Below are positions 1-8,523 of a stretch of DNA of 64,000 bases, in pieces. The DNA is taken from contig NZ_FOQA01000002.1 of assembly GCF_900113635.1 (NCBI RefSeq), forward strand, positions 186,001-250,000. The letters are read 5' to 3'. The position numbers were made by a program, and so were the translations under genes. Source of the stretch: Tindallia magadiensis (GTDB lineage Bacteria; Bacillota; Clostridia; Peptostreptococcales; Tindalliaceae). Position 1 is the first letter of the stretch. Each line of letters opens with the position of its first letter. The notes beneath the pieces were generated by a model. That model was given only the letters and a program-made list of their open reading frames with translations, was not told the origin of the DNA and ran no database searches.

Positions 1-98
1 AAAAAGGTTGTCGTCGGTACTCATACGCAGCATTTTCTAGCCTGCCTTTCGTTTAAGATGATGAATTTAAGAATACCATAGCCCGTTAAAACTGACAA

Positions 99-839
99 TT
101 ATTCTGTGAATTCTGTTAAGTAACGGCGATGCTTTTGGGGAACAAACTGTTGTTGAAGGGATGGATTAAGCCGTTCTTTGATAGAAATTTGTTGAAAATA
201 AGCTTTCCAGAGTTGCTGGAAATGAACCTCATCCCCTGAAAGGGGGAGTGTTTCTTTTGGAGAAAGTGGATGTAAGACCCATTTTTGGGTATCCCAAAAG
301 GCCGCTTGTTCTCGGTTGACATCGTGAATAATCCAGGGAAGAGAAGCAAAACGGCGGGAAAAATGGCCTGCCAGCAAAGGAGTAAGATGAAAATCTGGGT
401 GATAGGGTGCGTAAAGAACTTTGTTTTTCAAAGATTGAAAGCGTAACATGCCTGTCATGCGATGGTATTCCCTAAGAACTTGGCGACATTTTTTTAATAC
501 CTGATGTATTTCAGGATCTGTTATGTGTTGGTTGACGGCTGGTCCAAGCTGGAAGCCTTTTCGCAGATAAAGATAACTCCACTGACCTGTTTCTAAGATT
601 TCTGATAAATATAGATGGTAGATGTTTCGCAGGGTTTGTCCAGAAATGCGCCGAGGAATTCCTTGATACAATTTCTGAGAAATATGGAAATCCGTAGGGA
701 TGGTGACTGGTTGCGAAAACAAGTCTGGCTGGTATTGTTTTTTTGAAACCACTCGGTTCTCTGGGTTACCATCTGCTAAGGCGTAGTAAAGAGTCGTTAA
801 AAGACCATCGAAACTGTTTTCATATAAAAAAGTTTTCAT
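99..839 (-). CDS. DUF4130 / TIGR03915-type probable DNA metabolism protein
   Basis: A 246-residue soluble protein of the family annotated as probable DNA metabolism protein (DUF4130), whose biochemical activity is not known. It is recognised by its N-terminus (FLYENSFDGLLTTLYYA) and by its fixed partnership with the radical SAM protein just upstream: its ATG overlaps the stop of that gene by 4 bases (ATGA), so the two are almost certainly translationally coupled and act together. In some lineages the same family is fused to a uracil-DNA-glycosylase-like domain, which is why a DNA repair or base modification role is proposed. No membrane segment or signal peptide is visible. Family assignment is fairly sure; function is inference from family and context. 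Confidence 0.8.
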   Translation of the reverse strand: MKTFLYENSFDGLLTTLYYALADGNPENRVVSKKQYQPDLFSQPVTIPTDFHISQKLYQGIPRRISGQTLRNIYHLYLSEILETGQWSYLYLRKGFQLGPAVNQHITDPEIHQVLKKCRQVLREYHRMTGMLRFQSLKNKVLYAPYHPDFHLTPLLAGHFSRRFASLPWIIHDVNREQAAFWDTQKWVLHPLSPKETLPLSGDEVHFQQLWKAYFQQISIKERLNPSLQQQFVPQKHRRYLTEFTE

Positions 840-2110
840 TTTGTAATTTCAAGCCTCCAATCTTCCAGGCTTAACTGATGACCTTTATATTCTGCCATTT
901 GACGTTGGTTTTCTTGTTGTAAGAGTCGGGAAATTCTTTCTGGGTAAAAATCCTGACCACCATGATACTTTCCCTGACAAGTGATAAAGTAGCGAGCGCG
1001 TTTCATGACAATGCCGGTTCGTTGAAGTGTATCAAAATGCAGAGGCGACGATCGTCTGGCTGTGATCAGTCGTCTGGCGGATATAGGGCCGATGCCGGGA
1101 ACTCTCAATAAGGTATAGAGATTGGCCCGGGTGATTTCAACCGGAAAAATCTCAGGATGGTTTAGTGCCCAGACGCATTTAGGGTCTAAATACAGGTTTA
1201 GATCAGGCTGATGGCTGGGTAGCAAATCTTCAGCACGGAAACCGTAGAACCGTAAAAGCCAGTCAGCCTGGTAAAGTCGATGTTCTCGTTGTTGAGGCGG
1301 TGGATGTATAGGAAGAGGAAGTTTCGAGTTTTTATTGACCGGCACATAAGCTGAATAATAGACTCGTTTTAATTGAAATTTATCATAAAGGCTTTCTGAA
1401 AGCCTTAGAATTTGGCGGTCATTTTCCGGGCTGGCACCAATCATTAACTGGGTACTTTGGCCGGCTGGTACGAAATCTGGTGTTGAAAGAAAATGTTTTT
1501 TTTCCTGTTGTTGTTGGAGACTTGTTTGATGAATTTGCTTCATTGGCAATAGGATGCCTTCTTTCTTTTTTTGAGGTGCGAGTAATTGTAAACTTTTTTC
1601 AGAAGGAAGTTCAATATTAACGCTGATACGATCAGCCAGCAAACCAGCTTCGTGAATGAGTAAGGGATTTGAGCCGGGAATGCCTTTGATATGGATATAG
1701 CCATTAAAAAGATGTTTCTTTCTTAAGAGGCGAAGCACTTCGATCATTTTTTCCATGGTGCGATCCGGGCTTTCTTCAATGGCTGAACTAAGAAAAAGGC
1801 CTTCGATATAATTTCGACGGTAAAAAGCGATGGTTAAGTCAGCTAGTTCGGATGGCAGGAGACTAGCTCTTGGAAAATCGTTGGATCGACGATTGTGACA
1901 ATAGAAACAGTCATACTGACAGTTGTTATTCATCAGGATTTTTAATAAGGAAATGCACCGTCCATCAGCAGACCAGGTATGACAAATGCCTGCCTGCGCC
2001 GCATTGCCGATTCCACCGGCGATGTTTTTTCGATTACTGCCGCTGGAAGAACATGAAACATCATATTTAGCACTTTCGGCCAGAATTTTAATTTTTTCGG
2101 ATAGATTCAT
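836..2110 (-). CDS. putative DNA modification/repair radical SAM protein (TIGR03916-like)
   Basis: A 424-residue radical SAM enzyme. The cluster motif is C64-x3-C68-x2-C71 (CQYDCFYC), which ligates the 4Fe-4S cluster that cleaves S-adenosylmethionine; further cysteines at 20, 43 and 52 lie before it. Near the C-terminus a helix-hairpin-helix (VPGIGPISARRL) suggests DNA binding. This combination is typical of the family annotated as putative DNA modification/repair radical SAM protein that is linked to DUF4130, which follows here with an ATGA overlap. The promoter on the minus strand carries a LexA-like box, which supports a DNA-damage role. The substrate is unknown. Confidence 0.85.
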   Translation of the reverse strand: MNLSEKIKILAESAKYDVSCSSSGSNRKNIAGGIGNAAQAGICHTWSADGRCISLLKILMNNNCQYDCFYCHNRRSNDFPRASLLPSELADLTIAFYRRNYIEGLFLSSAIEESPDRTMEKMIEVLRLLRKKHLFNGYIHIKGIPGSNPLLIHEAGLLADRISVNIELPSEKSLQLLAPQKKKEGILLPMKQIHQTSLQQQQEKKHFLSTPDFVPAGQSTQLMIGASPENDRQILRLSESLYDKFQLKRVYYSAYVPVNKNSKLPLPIHPPPQQREHRLYQADWLLRFYGFRAEDLLPSHQPDLNLYLDPKCVWALNHPEIFPVEITRANLYTLLRVPGIGPISARRLITARRSSPLHFDTLQRTGIVMKRARYFITCQGKYHGGQDFYPERISRLLQQENQRQMAEYKGHQLSLEDWRLEITK

Positions 2111-2130
2111 TTGGAAACACCTCTGGGATC

Positions 2131-2159
2131 ATTATAACATAAAAAACTGAAAAAAAGAA
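2131..2159 (-). promoter_or_regulatory. promoter of the radical SAM operon
   Basis: Read on the minus strand: a perfect TATAAT -10 (plus-strand 2131-2136) with a weak TTCTTT -35 (2154-2159) at 17-base spacing. The -35 overlaps the LexA-like palindrome, so a bound repressor would block polymerase. The start codon is about 20 bases downstream. Confidence 0.55.
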
Positions 2160-2170
2160 CATACGTTCTT
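2155..2170. promoter_or_regulatory. LexA (SOS)-like operator
   Basis: The sequence AAGAACATACGTTCTT has 6-base perfect arms around GAAC-N4-GTTC, the Gram-positive LexA/DinR core. It overlaps the -35 of the leftward radical SAM operon and lies about 10 bases upstream of the -35 of the rightward cold-shock gene. The core match is direct; LexA binding is inferred. Confidence 0.6.
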
Positions 2171-2180
2171 GAAATAAAGC

Positions 2181-2209
2181 TTGCAATTCATAAAAAGGTA
2201 TGCTATCAT
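2181..2209 (+). promoter_or_regulatory. cold-shock gene promoter
   Basis: TTGCAA (2181-2186), 17 bases, TATCAT (2204-2209) preceded by the extended -10 TG at 2201-2202. Transcription would start near 2216 and leave a leader of about 110 bases before the start codon, as is common for cold-shock genes whose leader RNA refolds with temperature. Confidence 0.6.
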
Positions 2210-2328
2210 GATAACTGTAGTTAAAAAGTGAAAGAACAAAAAGCATTTGAAGGCCTCTTGTAAGAAGGCAGTATCAAAGACTTTAGAGTTTATTTTACTT
2301 TTAACAGAATTAAAAAGGAGGCCAACAA

Positions 2329-2526
2329 ATGACTGGCAAAGTAAAATGGTTTAACGCAGAAAAAGGTTTTGGATTTATCGAAAGAGAAGACGGTGACGAC
2401 GTATTCGTACATTTCTCAGCTATCCAGAGTGACGGTTTCAAAACTCTTGACGAAGGTCAAGAAGTTGAGTTTGAAGTTGTGGACGGTAACAGAGGTCCTC
2501 AAGCTGCAAACGTAACCAAGCTGTAG
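2329..2526 (+). CDS. cspA: cold shock protein (CspA family)
   Basis: A 65-residue single cold-shock domain, the usual full length of the family. The RNA-binding motifs RNP1 (KGFGFIE) and RNP2 (VFVHFSAI) are intact. These proteins bind single-stranded RNA and DNA as chaperones, keep mRNA unfolded and can act as antiterminators. The strong Shine-Dalgarno AAAAAGGAGG lies at normal spacing before ATG. It is monocistronic, with its own promoter and a terminator directly behind it. A DEAD-box RNA helicase follows, a frequent functional partner in cold adaptation. It may be called cspA, cspB or cspD in relatives. Confidence 0.95.
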   Translation: MTGKVKWFNAEKGFGFIEREDGDDVFVHFSAIQSDGFKTLDEGQEVEFEVVDGNRGPQAANVTKL

Positions 2527-2544
2527 TTATAAAATCAGACCGAA

Positions 2545-2579
2545 AAAAGGCAATCCGTTTTGCGGAATTGCCTTTTTTT
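2545..2579 (+). terminator. intrinsic terminator after cspA
   Basis: Arms 2547-2557 and 2563-2574 (AAGGCAATCCG with CGGAATTGCCTT, one bulge), loop of 5, then a run of T. Confidence 0.85.
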
Positions 2580-2886
2580 ATGGCTGGGGAAATAGTACAA
2601 ACACCTAAAAAGCACAGATGTCCCTCATTGACCACTATCGATTTTTAATTAGAATAGACGTAATATGTCTTTGTTCTGGCTAATGAGAGATCATGATCGA
2701 TTCGCTTTGTTTAAGAGAGTGATGGATTAGGAATAATGAAATAATATATGAAGTGGATTGTTAATTCGTCATTCCTAATTCATTATTCCGGATATGATCG
2801 GGTGCTCTAAATAGGTCTGGTATGAATGGTAAAAAATATTTGAAAAGATGTAAGTTGTTGGAAAACAAAGGAGATGAAAGAATTAG
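2580..2886. other. intergenic region with an AT-rich inverted repeat
   Basis: No gene is seen here. The only structure is a perfect 11-base inverted repeat, GGAATAATGAA at 2730-2740 and TTCATTATTCC at 2779-2789, with a 38-base spacer. A related imperfect palindrome occurs before glpX at 8464-8500. The helicase promoter must lie here but no clear -35/-10 pair stands out. Confidence 0.5.
2730..2789. repeat. AT-rich inverted repeat GAATAATGAA / TTCATTATTC
   Basis: Perfect 11-base arms separated by 38 bases. It resembles the 8464-8500 palindrome (GAATGGTGAA / TTCATCATTC), suggesting a dispersed intergenic element rather than a terminator, since no T-run follows. Confidence 0.5.
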
Positions 2887-4365
2887 ATGAAATTATTTAA
2901 CGAACTTGGTATTGGAAAAGAAACGCTTAAGGCTTTGGAAAACATGGGATTTGAGGAGGCAACTCCTATACAGACATCCACGATCCCTCTTTTAATGGAA
3001 GGGAAAGACGTTATTGGTCAGGCTCAGACTGGAACGGGTAAAACGGCTGCTTTTGGTGTGCCTATGGTTGAAATGTTGGATCCGGCGGAAGGCATGGTAC
3101 AGGGATTAGTGATTGCTCCTACAAGAGAGTTGGCGGTTCAGGTAGCGGAAGAGATCAATCGTATTGGACAAACAAAAAAAATACGAGCACTGCCGATATA
3201 TGGAGGACAGGAAATTGGTCGACAAATCAAATCCTTAAAAAACAAGCCTCACATTGTGGTTGGAACACCTGGACGTTTGATGGATCATATGCGTCGTAAG
3301 ACGATTCGGATGGAAAAAATATCCATGGTGGTATTGGATGAAGCGGATGAAATGCTAAACATGGGCTTTATTGAAGATATTGAGACTATCTTGAAAGAAG
3401 TGCCTACAGAAAGACAGACACTATTATTTTCGGCTACGATGCCGAAACCTATCCAAAAGCTGGGTGAGCAGTTTATGCAAAATCCAGAGCTGATTCGGAC
3501 AAAGGCGAAGGAAATGACGGTAGATCTAACAGAACAAAGTTATATTGAAATCATGGAGCGAAAGAAATTTGATGTTCTTTGTAATTTATTGGACATACAA
3601 TCTCCGGAACTAGGTATTATTTTTGGTAGAACAAAAAAACGTGTCGATGAATTATATGAAGCCCTTCAAAAGAGAGGTTACTCAGCGGAAGCTATTCATG
3701 GCGACTTGACTCAGTCTCGGAGAGATCAGGTTATGAGGCGTTTTAAGCAAGGTCATGTTGAATTGTTGGTAGCGACCGATGTAGCGGCTCGTGGGTTAGA
3801 TATTAGTGGTGTTACTCATGTCTATAACTTTGATATTCCGCAGGATCCAGAAAGCTATGTTCATCGGGTAGGTCGGACAGGTCGAGCGGGAAAAACAGGA
3901 GAAGCCATTACCTTTGTAACATCGCGAGAAATGGATCATCTTAGAAGTATTGAGCAAAGCATTAAGAAAAAAATCGTTCGAAAATCAGCTCCTACTTTGT
4001 CTGATGCGTTGGAAGGTCAACAACGGACGGCGGTAGAAAACTTACTGCAAATCATAGAGAGCAAAGAGTACTTGCCTTATCAGGAAGTGGCAAGAGAACT
4101 TCTGGAAGAAAATGATTCTACTCTGATGGTAGCGGCAGCCTTGAAATTGATTACCAAAGAGCCGGTAACGATTCCTGTGAAAATCACTGATCAGGAACCC
4201 CTTCGAAGAAGTCGTAAAAGTAGTGGCGGATATAAAGGGTCAAAAAGTGGCTCTAAAGGTGGCTACAAAGGTGGAAAACCTGGAGGAAAAGGTCGATGGA
4301 ATTCGGGTAACGGTCGAAAAAAGACAGATAACAGAGGAAAGTCTCAATCAAAAAATAAATGGTAA
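2887..4365 (+). CDS. DEAD-box ATP-dependent RNA helicase (CshA/DeaD-like)
   Basis: A 492-residue helicase that unwinds short RNA duplexes in ribosome assembly and mRNA turnover, especially in the cold. All motifs are visible: Q motif ending at Gln29, Walker A AQTGTGKT (46-53), [18 protein letters not shown] ([10 protein letters not shown]), SAT, and in the second RecA domain ARGLD and [10 protein letters not shown]. The C-terminal tail is a basic Gly/Lys/Ser/Tyr-rich repeat ([18 protein letters not shown]), a non-specific RNA-binding tail as in CshA/DeaD proteins. The start follows AAAGGAGATGAAAGAATTAG. It is a single-gene unit ended by a hairpin. Confidence 0.93.
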   Translation: MKLFNELGIGKETLKALENMGFEEATPIQTSTIPLLMEGKDVIGQAQTGTGKTAAFGVPMVEMLDPAEGMVQGLVIAPTRELAVQVAEEINRIGQTKKIRALPIYGGQEIGRQIKSLKNKPHIVVGTPGRLMDHMRRKTIRMEKISMVVLDEADEMLNMGFIEDIETILKEVPTERQTLLFSATMPKPIQKLGEQFMQNPELIRTKAKEMTVDLTEQSYIEIMERKKFDVLCNLLDIQSPELGIIFGRTKKRVDELYEALQKRGYSAEAIHGDLTQSRRDQVMRRFKQGHVELLVATDVAARGLDISGVTHVYNFDIPQDPESYVHRVGRTGRAGKTGEAITFVTSREMDHLRSIEQSIKKKIVRKSAPTLSDALEGQQRTAVENLLQIIESKEYLPYQEVARELLEENDSTLMVAAALKLITKEPVTIPVKITDQEPLRRSRKSSGGYKGSKSGSKGGYKGGKPGGKGRWNSGNGRKKTDNRGKSQSKNKW

Positions 4366-4380
4366 CAAAATAGACTATTG

Positions 4381-4412
4381 GTTCTCTTCGCGGCTGTGAA
4401 GAGAACTTTTTT
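4381..4412 (+). terminator. intrinsic terminator after the DEAD-box helicase
   Basis: GTTCTCTTC (4381-4389) pairs with GAAGAGAAC (4398-4406), followed by six T. Confidence 0.9.
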
Positions 4413-4483
4413 GTTTCAGGAACTTCTTTTGTGAGGTACAATGGGATAGTAAGAGAAAAAATGATTACTAAAAGGAGTTTAGT

Positions 4484-5110
4484 ATGCAGCGGATTATATA
4501 TGATTTAGAATTTAATACAGCTTTTAAGATTGATCGGAAAACAAAACAATTAAAAAAAGGGAATGCTCATCCCAAATGCCCGCAGGAAATTGTTGAAGTG
4601 GGAGCAGTGAAATTAAACGATGAGTATGAGGTAATAGATAGTTTTCAAATATTGGTAAAACCGACGTTGTATCAACGGATGCACCCAACGATACAAAAGA
4701 AAACAAAAATTACGAAGGAAATTTTGGATAGGGGAATATTCTTTCCGGAAGCGATGAGGATCTTTATGGAGTGGATAGGCAATGAACCTGTGCAACTGTG
4801 TTCTTGGGGAATGGATGATTATAACGAACTAAAACGCAACTGCGAATATCATTCTATCGTGATGGATTTGGAAATTGCATGGTGTGATATTCAGAAAATG
4901 TGTATGAAAGCCATGGAAGCGCCTAAGGGGCAACAAGTGGGTTTGAAAAAAGCCGTGACACATTTTGGGATCAGGATGGAAGAACGCTTTCATAGCGCTC
5001 TGAACGATGCTGTCTATACTGCTAAGATCTTGGAAGTGCTTGAAAGAGAGAGGGAATCTTTTGGCAATGCGGATTTATTTGAAGAGAAAAAGAAAGTGAA
5101 TACAAATTAA
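4484..5110 (+). CDS. DEDDh-family 3'-5' exonuclease
   Basis: A 208-residue exonuclease of the RNase T/DnaQ-like superfamily, removing 3' nucleotides from RNA or DNA with two metal ions. The acidic residues are visible: Asp and Glu of the first motif near residues 7-9 (YDLEFNT), a middle Asp (WGMDDYNEL), and the DEDDh signature His and Asp in HSALNDA near residue 170. The length and fold resemble KapD or sporulation-inhibitor exonucleases; the substrate cannot be told. ATG is chosen for the AAAGGAG eight bases upstream. A lone gene between a terminator and the transporter promoter. Confidence 0.8.
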   Translation: MQRIIYDLEFNTAFKIDRKTKQLKKGNAHPKCPQEIVEVGAVKLNDEYEVIDSFQILVKPTLYQRMHPTIQKKTKITKEILDRGIFFPEAMRIFMEWIGNEPVQLCSWGMDDYNELKRNCEYHSIVMDLEIAWCDIQKMCMKAMEAPKGQQVGLKKAVTHFGIRMEERFHSALNDAVYTAKILEVLERERESFGNADLFEEKKKVNTN

Positions 5111-5214
5111 CAAAACGTCGATTTGCAAATAAAAGTGGAAGAGTTTTTTTAGCAGGCTCTAATTGACAAACAATTAACAAATTGATTATTAATTAAGACA
5201 ATTGCGAATAATCC

Positions 5215-5243
5215 TTGTTGAAGCTGGTGTATTGTGGTATAAT
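5215..5243 (+). promoter_or_regulatory. promoter of the sodium symporter gene
   Basis: TTGTTG (5215-5220), 17 bases, TATAAT (5238-5243) with an extended TG at 5235-5236. The leader before the start codon is about 145 bases; it holds a hairpin (AGAAAAAGT-TTCGG-ACTTTTCT near 5271-5292) but no riboswitch I can name. Confidence 0.65.
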
Positions 5244-5394
5244 TTAATTGATTTATTTTAAATTATCCAAGAGAAAAAGTTTCGGACTTTTCTGACACAG
5301 GAAAAACAAGGGGGTGAAAGCGAAATAATAAAGAAAAAGCAAGTACTTCGTTAACATCTTGATGACGCAACTTACATTTTGAAGGAGGTATTTT

Positions 5395-6797
5395 ATGAAG
5401 CAAAGAGAAAACTGGGGATCCCGCATAGGTTTTATTATGGCGGCGGCCGGCTCGGCTGTTGGGTTGGGTAATATCTGGCGATTTCCATACATGGCAGGAG
5501 ATAATGGTGGCGGTGCATTTATTTTAATTTATTTAGGTTTTGTATTTGTTATTGGACTTAGTGTAATGATTGCTGAATTTGCCGTAGGACGTAGGACAGG
5601 ACTAGCGGCAGTAGGTGCTTATAAAAGCTATAGTGACCGATGGACCTTTGCTGGTGTGATCGGGGTTATTTCCGCCTTTTTTATCATGGGTTTTTATCCG
5701 GTGGTAGGTGGCTGGTCCTTGGCTTATGTATTTAAGTCTTTGACAGGTCTTATGTCTGATTCAGGTGCTATTGGTGATGCTTTTGGAGGCTTTATTGGCA
5801 GCCCAGTAGAACCTTTAGGATGGATGCTCGTTTTTCTTGTCTTTAATATTCTGATTGTTGCGAAAGGAATTGCTGGTGGCATTGAAAAAGCAGCACGGGT
5901 ACTAATGCCAACATTACTGGTGCTCTTAGCCTTTCTGACGGTTAGAAGCGTTACTCTTCCAGGTGCTAGTGCTGGTCTTGAATTTATTTTCAAACCAGAC
6001 TTTTCGGAAGTTTCGGGGCAAACACTACTGGCAGCTCTTGGTCAAGCCTTCTTCTCCCTTAGTTTGGGAATGGGCTGTATGATTACTTATGGAAGTTATT
6101 TGAGCAAAAAAGAAACATTGCCAAACAATGCGTTGATTGTAACGGCTCTTGATGTTGGTGTGGCTATTTTAGCGGGTATTGCTATTTTTCCGGCCCTTTT
6201 CTCTTTTGGCATGGAACCAACGGCCGGTCCTGGTCTTGTATTTGTAGTTGTTCCAATCATTTTTGCTGAAATGGGTGCTATTGGCACTTTGTTTGGGGCT
6301 GTTTTCTTTATTGCCTTAACCGTTGCAGCTTTGACTTCCTCTGTTTCTTTGCTGGAAGTAGTGGTTGCTTATCTTATTGATCAGCGAGGCATGGAAAGAA
6401 ATCTGTTTATTCTGCTGGCGGAATTATGATCGTGACGGGAATTCTTTCCTCTCTTTCTCTGGGAGTCATGAGTGGTGTCACCATTTTCGGTGTAGGATTC
6501 TTTGATTTCTTCGATATCCTTACGGATAAAATCTTCCTGGCGATTGGCGGAATGTTACTGGCAATCTTTGTTGGATGGGTTGTGAAGAAAGAAGACCTAT
6601 ACGATGAACTTACCAATGGTGGCGAAAAAGAATTTGGACTATTTAATATCTGGTATAACCTGATCAAATACGTTATTCCTGTTGCTGTTGCTATTGTTGC
6701 TGTTATGGGAATTACGGACATTGAACAAACTGGCTTGATGATTTTTGGTTTGGCGATTATCGTTATCCTGGCAATTTTCTCACCAAAATTATCCTAG
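5395..6797 (+). pseudogene. sodium:neurotransmitter symporter (NSS/SNF family), frameshifted
   Basis: A Na+-coupled amino-acid transporter of about 468 residues (11-12 membrane helices) split into two reading frames. The first part (5395-6429) begins with the family signature around GSAVGLGNIWRFPYMAGDNGGGAF; the second (to 6797) continues from ILSSLSLGVMSGV. The frames join perfectly if one A is added in the GAAAGAAATC stretch at 6394-6403, which would read ERKSVYSAGGIMIVTG in place of ERNLFILLAEL-stop. So either the gene is a recent pseudogene or the base was lost in sequencing or assembly. No other damage is visible and codon use stays normal in both halves, which favours an error or a very recent mutation. 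Confidence 0.85.
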
Positions 6798-6813
6798 CGG
6801 ATGTTGAAAGCAA

Positions 6814-6846
6814 GAAAGCTCTTTTCTTTGGAAAGGGCTTTCTTTT
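6814..6846 (+). terminator. intrinsic terminator after the symporter
   Basis: GAAAGCTCTTTTC (6814-6826) pairs imperfectly with GAAAGGGCTTTC (6831-6842), followed by TTTT. Confidence 0.7.
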
Positions 6847-6858
6847 GTGTGTACTTCC

Positions 6859-6887
6859 TTTCAAATCGTGAAAAATCCTGTTATAAT
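6859..6887 (+). promoter_or_regulatory. promoter of the BKACE-transaldolase unit
   Basis: TTTCAA (6859-6864), 17 bases, TATAAT (6882-6887) with extended TG at 6879-6880. It lies directly behind the preceding terminator. Confidence 0.6.
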
Positions 6888-6945
6888 GATAGACAACACA
6901 ATGACCATTGTTAACCAGAGTGACAACTGTGAAAGGAGCGATTTT

Positions 6946-7761
6946 GTGGAAAAACTTATTATTACAGCGGCCCTAACGGGGGCTGAAGTTACAAGAGAAA
7001 ACCAGCCGGCGTTACCTTTAACTCCGGATGAAATTGCAGCCGAAGCAAAGGCGTGTTGCGAGGCGGGAGCTTCTATTTTGCATGTGCATGCCAGAGATGA
7101 AGAAGGCAATCCTACTCAGGATAGAGAAGTTTATCGGAAAATAAAAGAAAAAATTGAAGCTTCCTGCGATGCGATTTTCCAGCCATCTACGGGTGGGGCT
7201 GTTTGGCATAGTCCGGAAGAGCGGTTACAACCAGTGGAACTGAATCCAGAAATGGCTAGTCTGACCAGTGGTACCTGCAATTTTGGATCAGAAGTGTTTA
7301 TGAATACGGAGAGCATGATGGAACAATTTGCAGCGATGATGCTTGAGAGAAATGTGAAGCCGGAAATAGAAATCTTTGAAAGAGGATTTATTGTAAATGC
7401 GATGAAGTTAGTGAAAAAAGGGCTTTTGAAAGAGCCGATTCATTTTGACTTTGTACTGGGCGTACCGGGAGCTTGCCCCGCAACTCCAGAGGATTTACTG
7501 GCTATGAAAAATGCCATACCGGAAGGATCTACCTGGACGGTGGCGGGAATTGGCCGTCATGAATTACCGATGTCTGTGATGGCGATTCTTTTAGGCGGTC
7601 ATGTTCGTGTAGGTTTTGAGGATAATGTATTTTACCGAAAAGGTGAGCTGGCTACTTCTAATGCTCAACTGGTAGAGCGAATTGCTCGAATCTCAAGAGA
7701 AATGGGTCGTGAAGTGGCAACACCAGACGAAGCACGGGCTATTCTGGGGCTTAAGAAATAG
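6946..7761 (+). CDS. kce: beta-keto acid cleavage enzyme (BKACE, Kce/DUF849 family)
   Basis: A 271-residue zinc enzyme that condenses a beta-keto acid with acetyl-CoA; the type member cleaves 3-keto-5-aminohexanoate in lysine fermentation. Visible are the zinc-binding HVHARD motif near residues 46-48, the QPSTGG loop, and [25 protein letters not shown] near the C-terminus. I start at GTG 6946, which has GAAAGGAG at the right distance and gives the usual family length; the longer frame from 6847 would start before the promoter. The other lysine-fermentation genes (kamA, kdd, kal) are absent, so the substrate could be a different beta-keto acid. Confidence 0.85.
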   Translation: MEKLIITAALTGAEVTRENQPALPLTPDEIAAEAKACCEAGASILHVHARDEEGNPTQDREVYRKIKEKIEASCDAIFQPSTGGAVWHSPEERLQPVELNPEMASLTSGTCNFGSEVFMNTESMMEQFAAMMLERNVKPEIEIFERGFIVNAMKLVKKGLLKEPIHFDFVLGVPGACPATPEDLLAMKNAIPEGSTWTVAGIGRHELPMSVMAILLGGHVRVGFEDNVFYRKGELATSNAQLVERIARISREMGREVATPDEARAILGLKK

Positions 7762-7795
7762 CAAAATGAGTCAAGAGAATGAAGGAGCTGATGAA

Positions 7796-8440
7796 ATGAA
7801 GTTGTTTATCGATACGGCTAATTTAGATGAAATCAGAGAAGTGAATAGCTGGGGTGTTCTTGAGGGAGTGACCACGAATCCTTCGCTGATTGCTAAAGAG
7901 CAAAGAGATTTTAAAGAAACCGTAAAAGAGATTGCTGGCATTGTAGATGGCCCTATTAGTGCTGAAGTGATAAGCCTTAAGGCAGAAGAAATGGTGGAAG
8001 AAGCAAAGCCGTTAGTGGATATTCATCCTAATATTGTTATTAAAGTACCTATGACGGAAGAAGGGTTGAAGGCTACCAAGATATTTTCTGAGCAAGAAAT
8101 ACGAACCAACGTAACTTTGGTGTTTTCAGCTGCACAAGCATTGCTGGCGGCAAAAGCTGGTGCTTCTTTTGTTAGCCCTTTTCTCGGTAGACTGGATGAC
8201 GTTGGACATAATGGAATGGATCTCATAACCGAAATAAGCCATATTTTCGATAGACATCTTATCGATACAGAAATTATTGCGGCAAGCATTCGCAGGAATA
8301 CCCATGTAACAGAAGCGGCGGCAGCCGGTGCGCATATTGCGACGATTCCTTACGCTGTTTTTAAGCAAATGATAAAACATCCCCTTACGGATTTGGGTAT
8401 TCAACGATTTTTACAAGATTGGGAAAATGCTGTGAAATAA
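7796..8440 (+). CDS. tal: transaldolase / fructose-6-phosphate aldolase-like (TalC/MipB)
   Basis: A 214-residue TIM-barrel aldolase of the short transaldolase class, in the pentose phosphate pathway or cleaving fructose-6-phosphate. The N-terminal [13 protein letters not shown], the [12 protein letters not shown] loop and the Schiff-base lysine in NIVIKVPMT near residue 85 are visible; [17 protein letters not shown] and SPFLGRLDD complete the active site. ATG 7796 follows GAAGGAG and gives the normal length; an in-frame longer start inside the previous gene is unlikely. It lies 34 bases behind the BKACE gene and upstream of glpX, fitting a carbon-metabolism group together with rpiB further on. 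Confidence 0.92.
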   Translation: MKLFIDTANLDEIREVNSWGVLEGVTTNPSLIAKEQRDFKETVKEIAGIVDGPISAEVISLKAEEMVEEAKPLVDIHPNIVIKVPMTEEGLKATKIFSEQEIRTNVTLVFSAAQALLAAKAGASFVSPFLGRLDDVGHNGMDLITEISHIFDRHLIDTEIIAASIRRNTHVTEAAAAGAHIATIPYAVFKQMIKHPLTDLGIQRFLQDWENAVK

Positions 8441-8463
8441 AGAAAAAACAGGAAACTGAAGTG

Positions 8464-8500
8464 GAATGGTGAATGTTAAGTTGATTTTAATTCATCATTC
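8464..8500. repeat. imperfect palindrome GAATGGTGAA / TTCATCATTC
   Basis: Ten-base arms at 8464-8473 and 8491-8500 with one G-T pair, in the 83-base gap before glpX. Similar in sequence to the inverted repeat at 2730-2789. Confidence 0.45.
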
Positions 8501-8523
8501 TGCTATTTGGGAGGTGCTGTGAA

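Noticed and set aside
1-98. Possible 3' end of another gene or a terminator
   Set aside because: No frame with recognisable sequence, no hairpin with T-run; too short at the window edge to judge.
6394-6429. Programmed frameshift in the symporter gene
   Set aside because: No slippery heptamer with a downstream pseudoknot is visible and NSS genes are not known to use frameshifting; a missing base in an A-rich tract is simpler.
6847-6945. Longer N-terminus of the BKACE protein
   Set aside because: It would start upstream of the promoter -10 and add 33 residues not found in the family; GTG 6946 has the Shine-Dalgarno.
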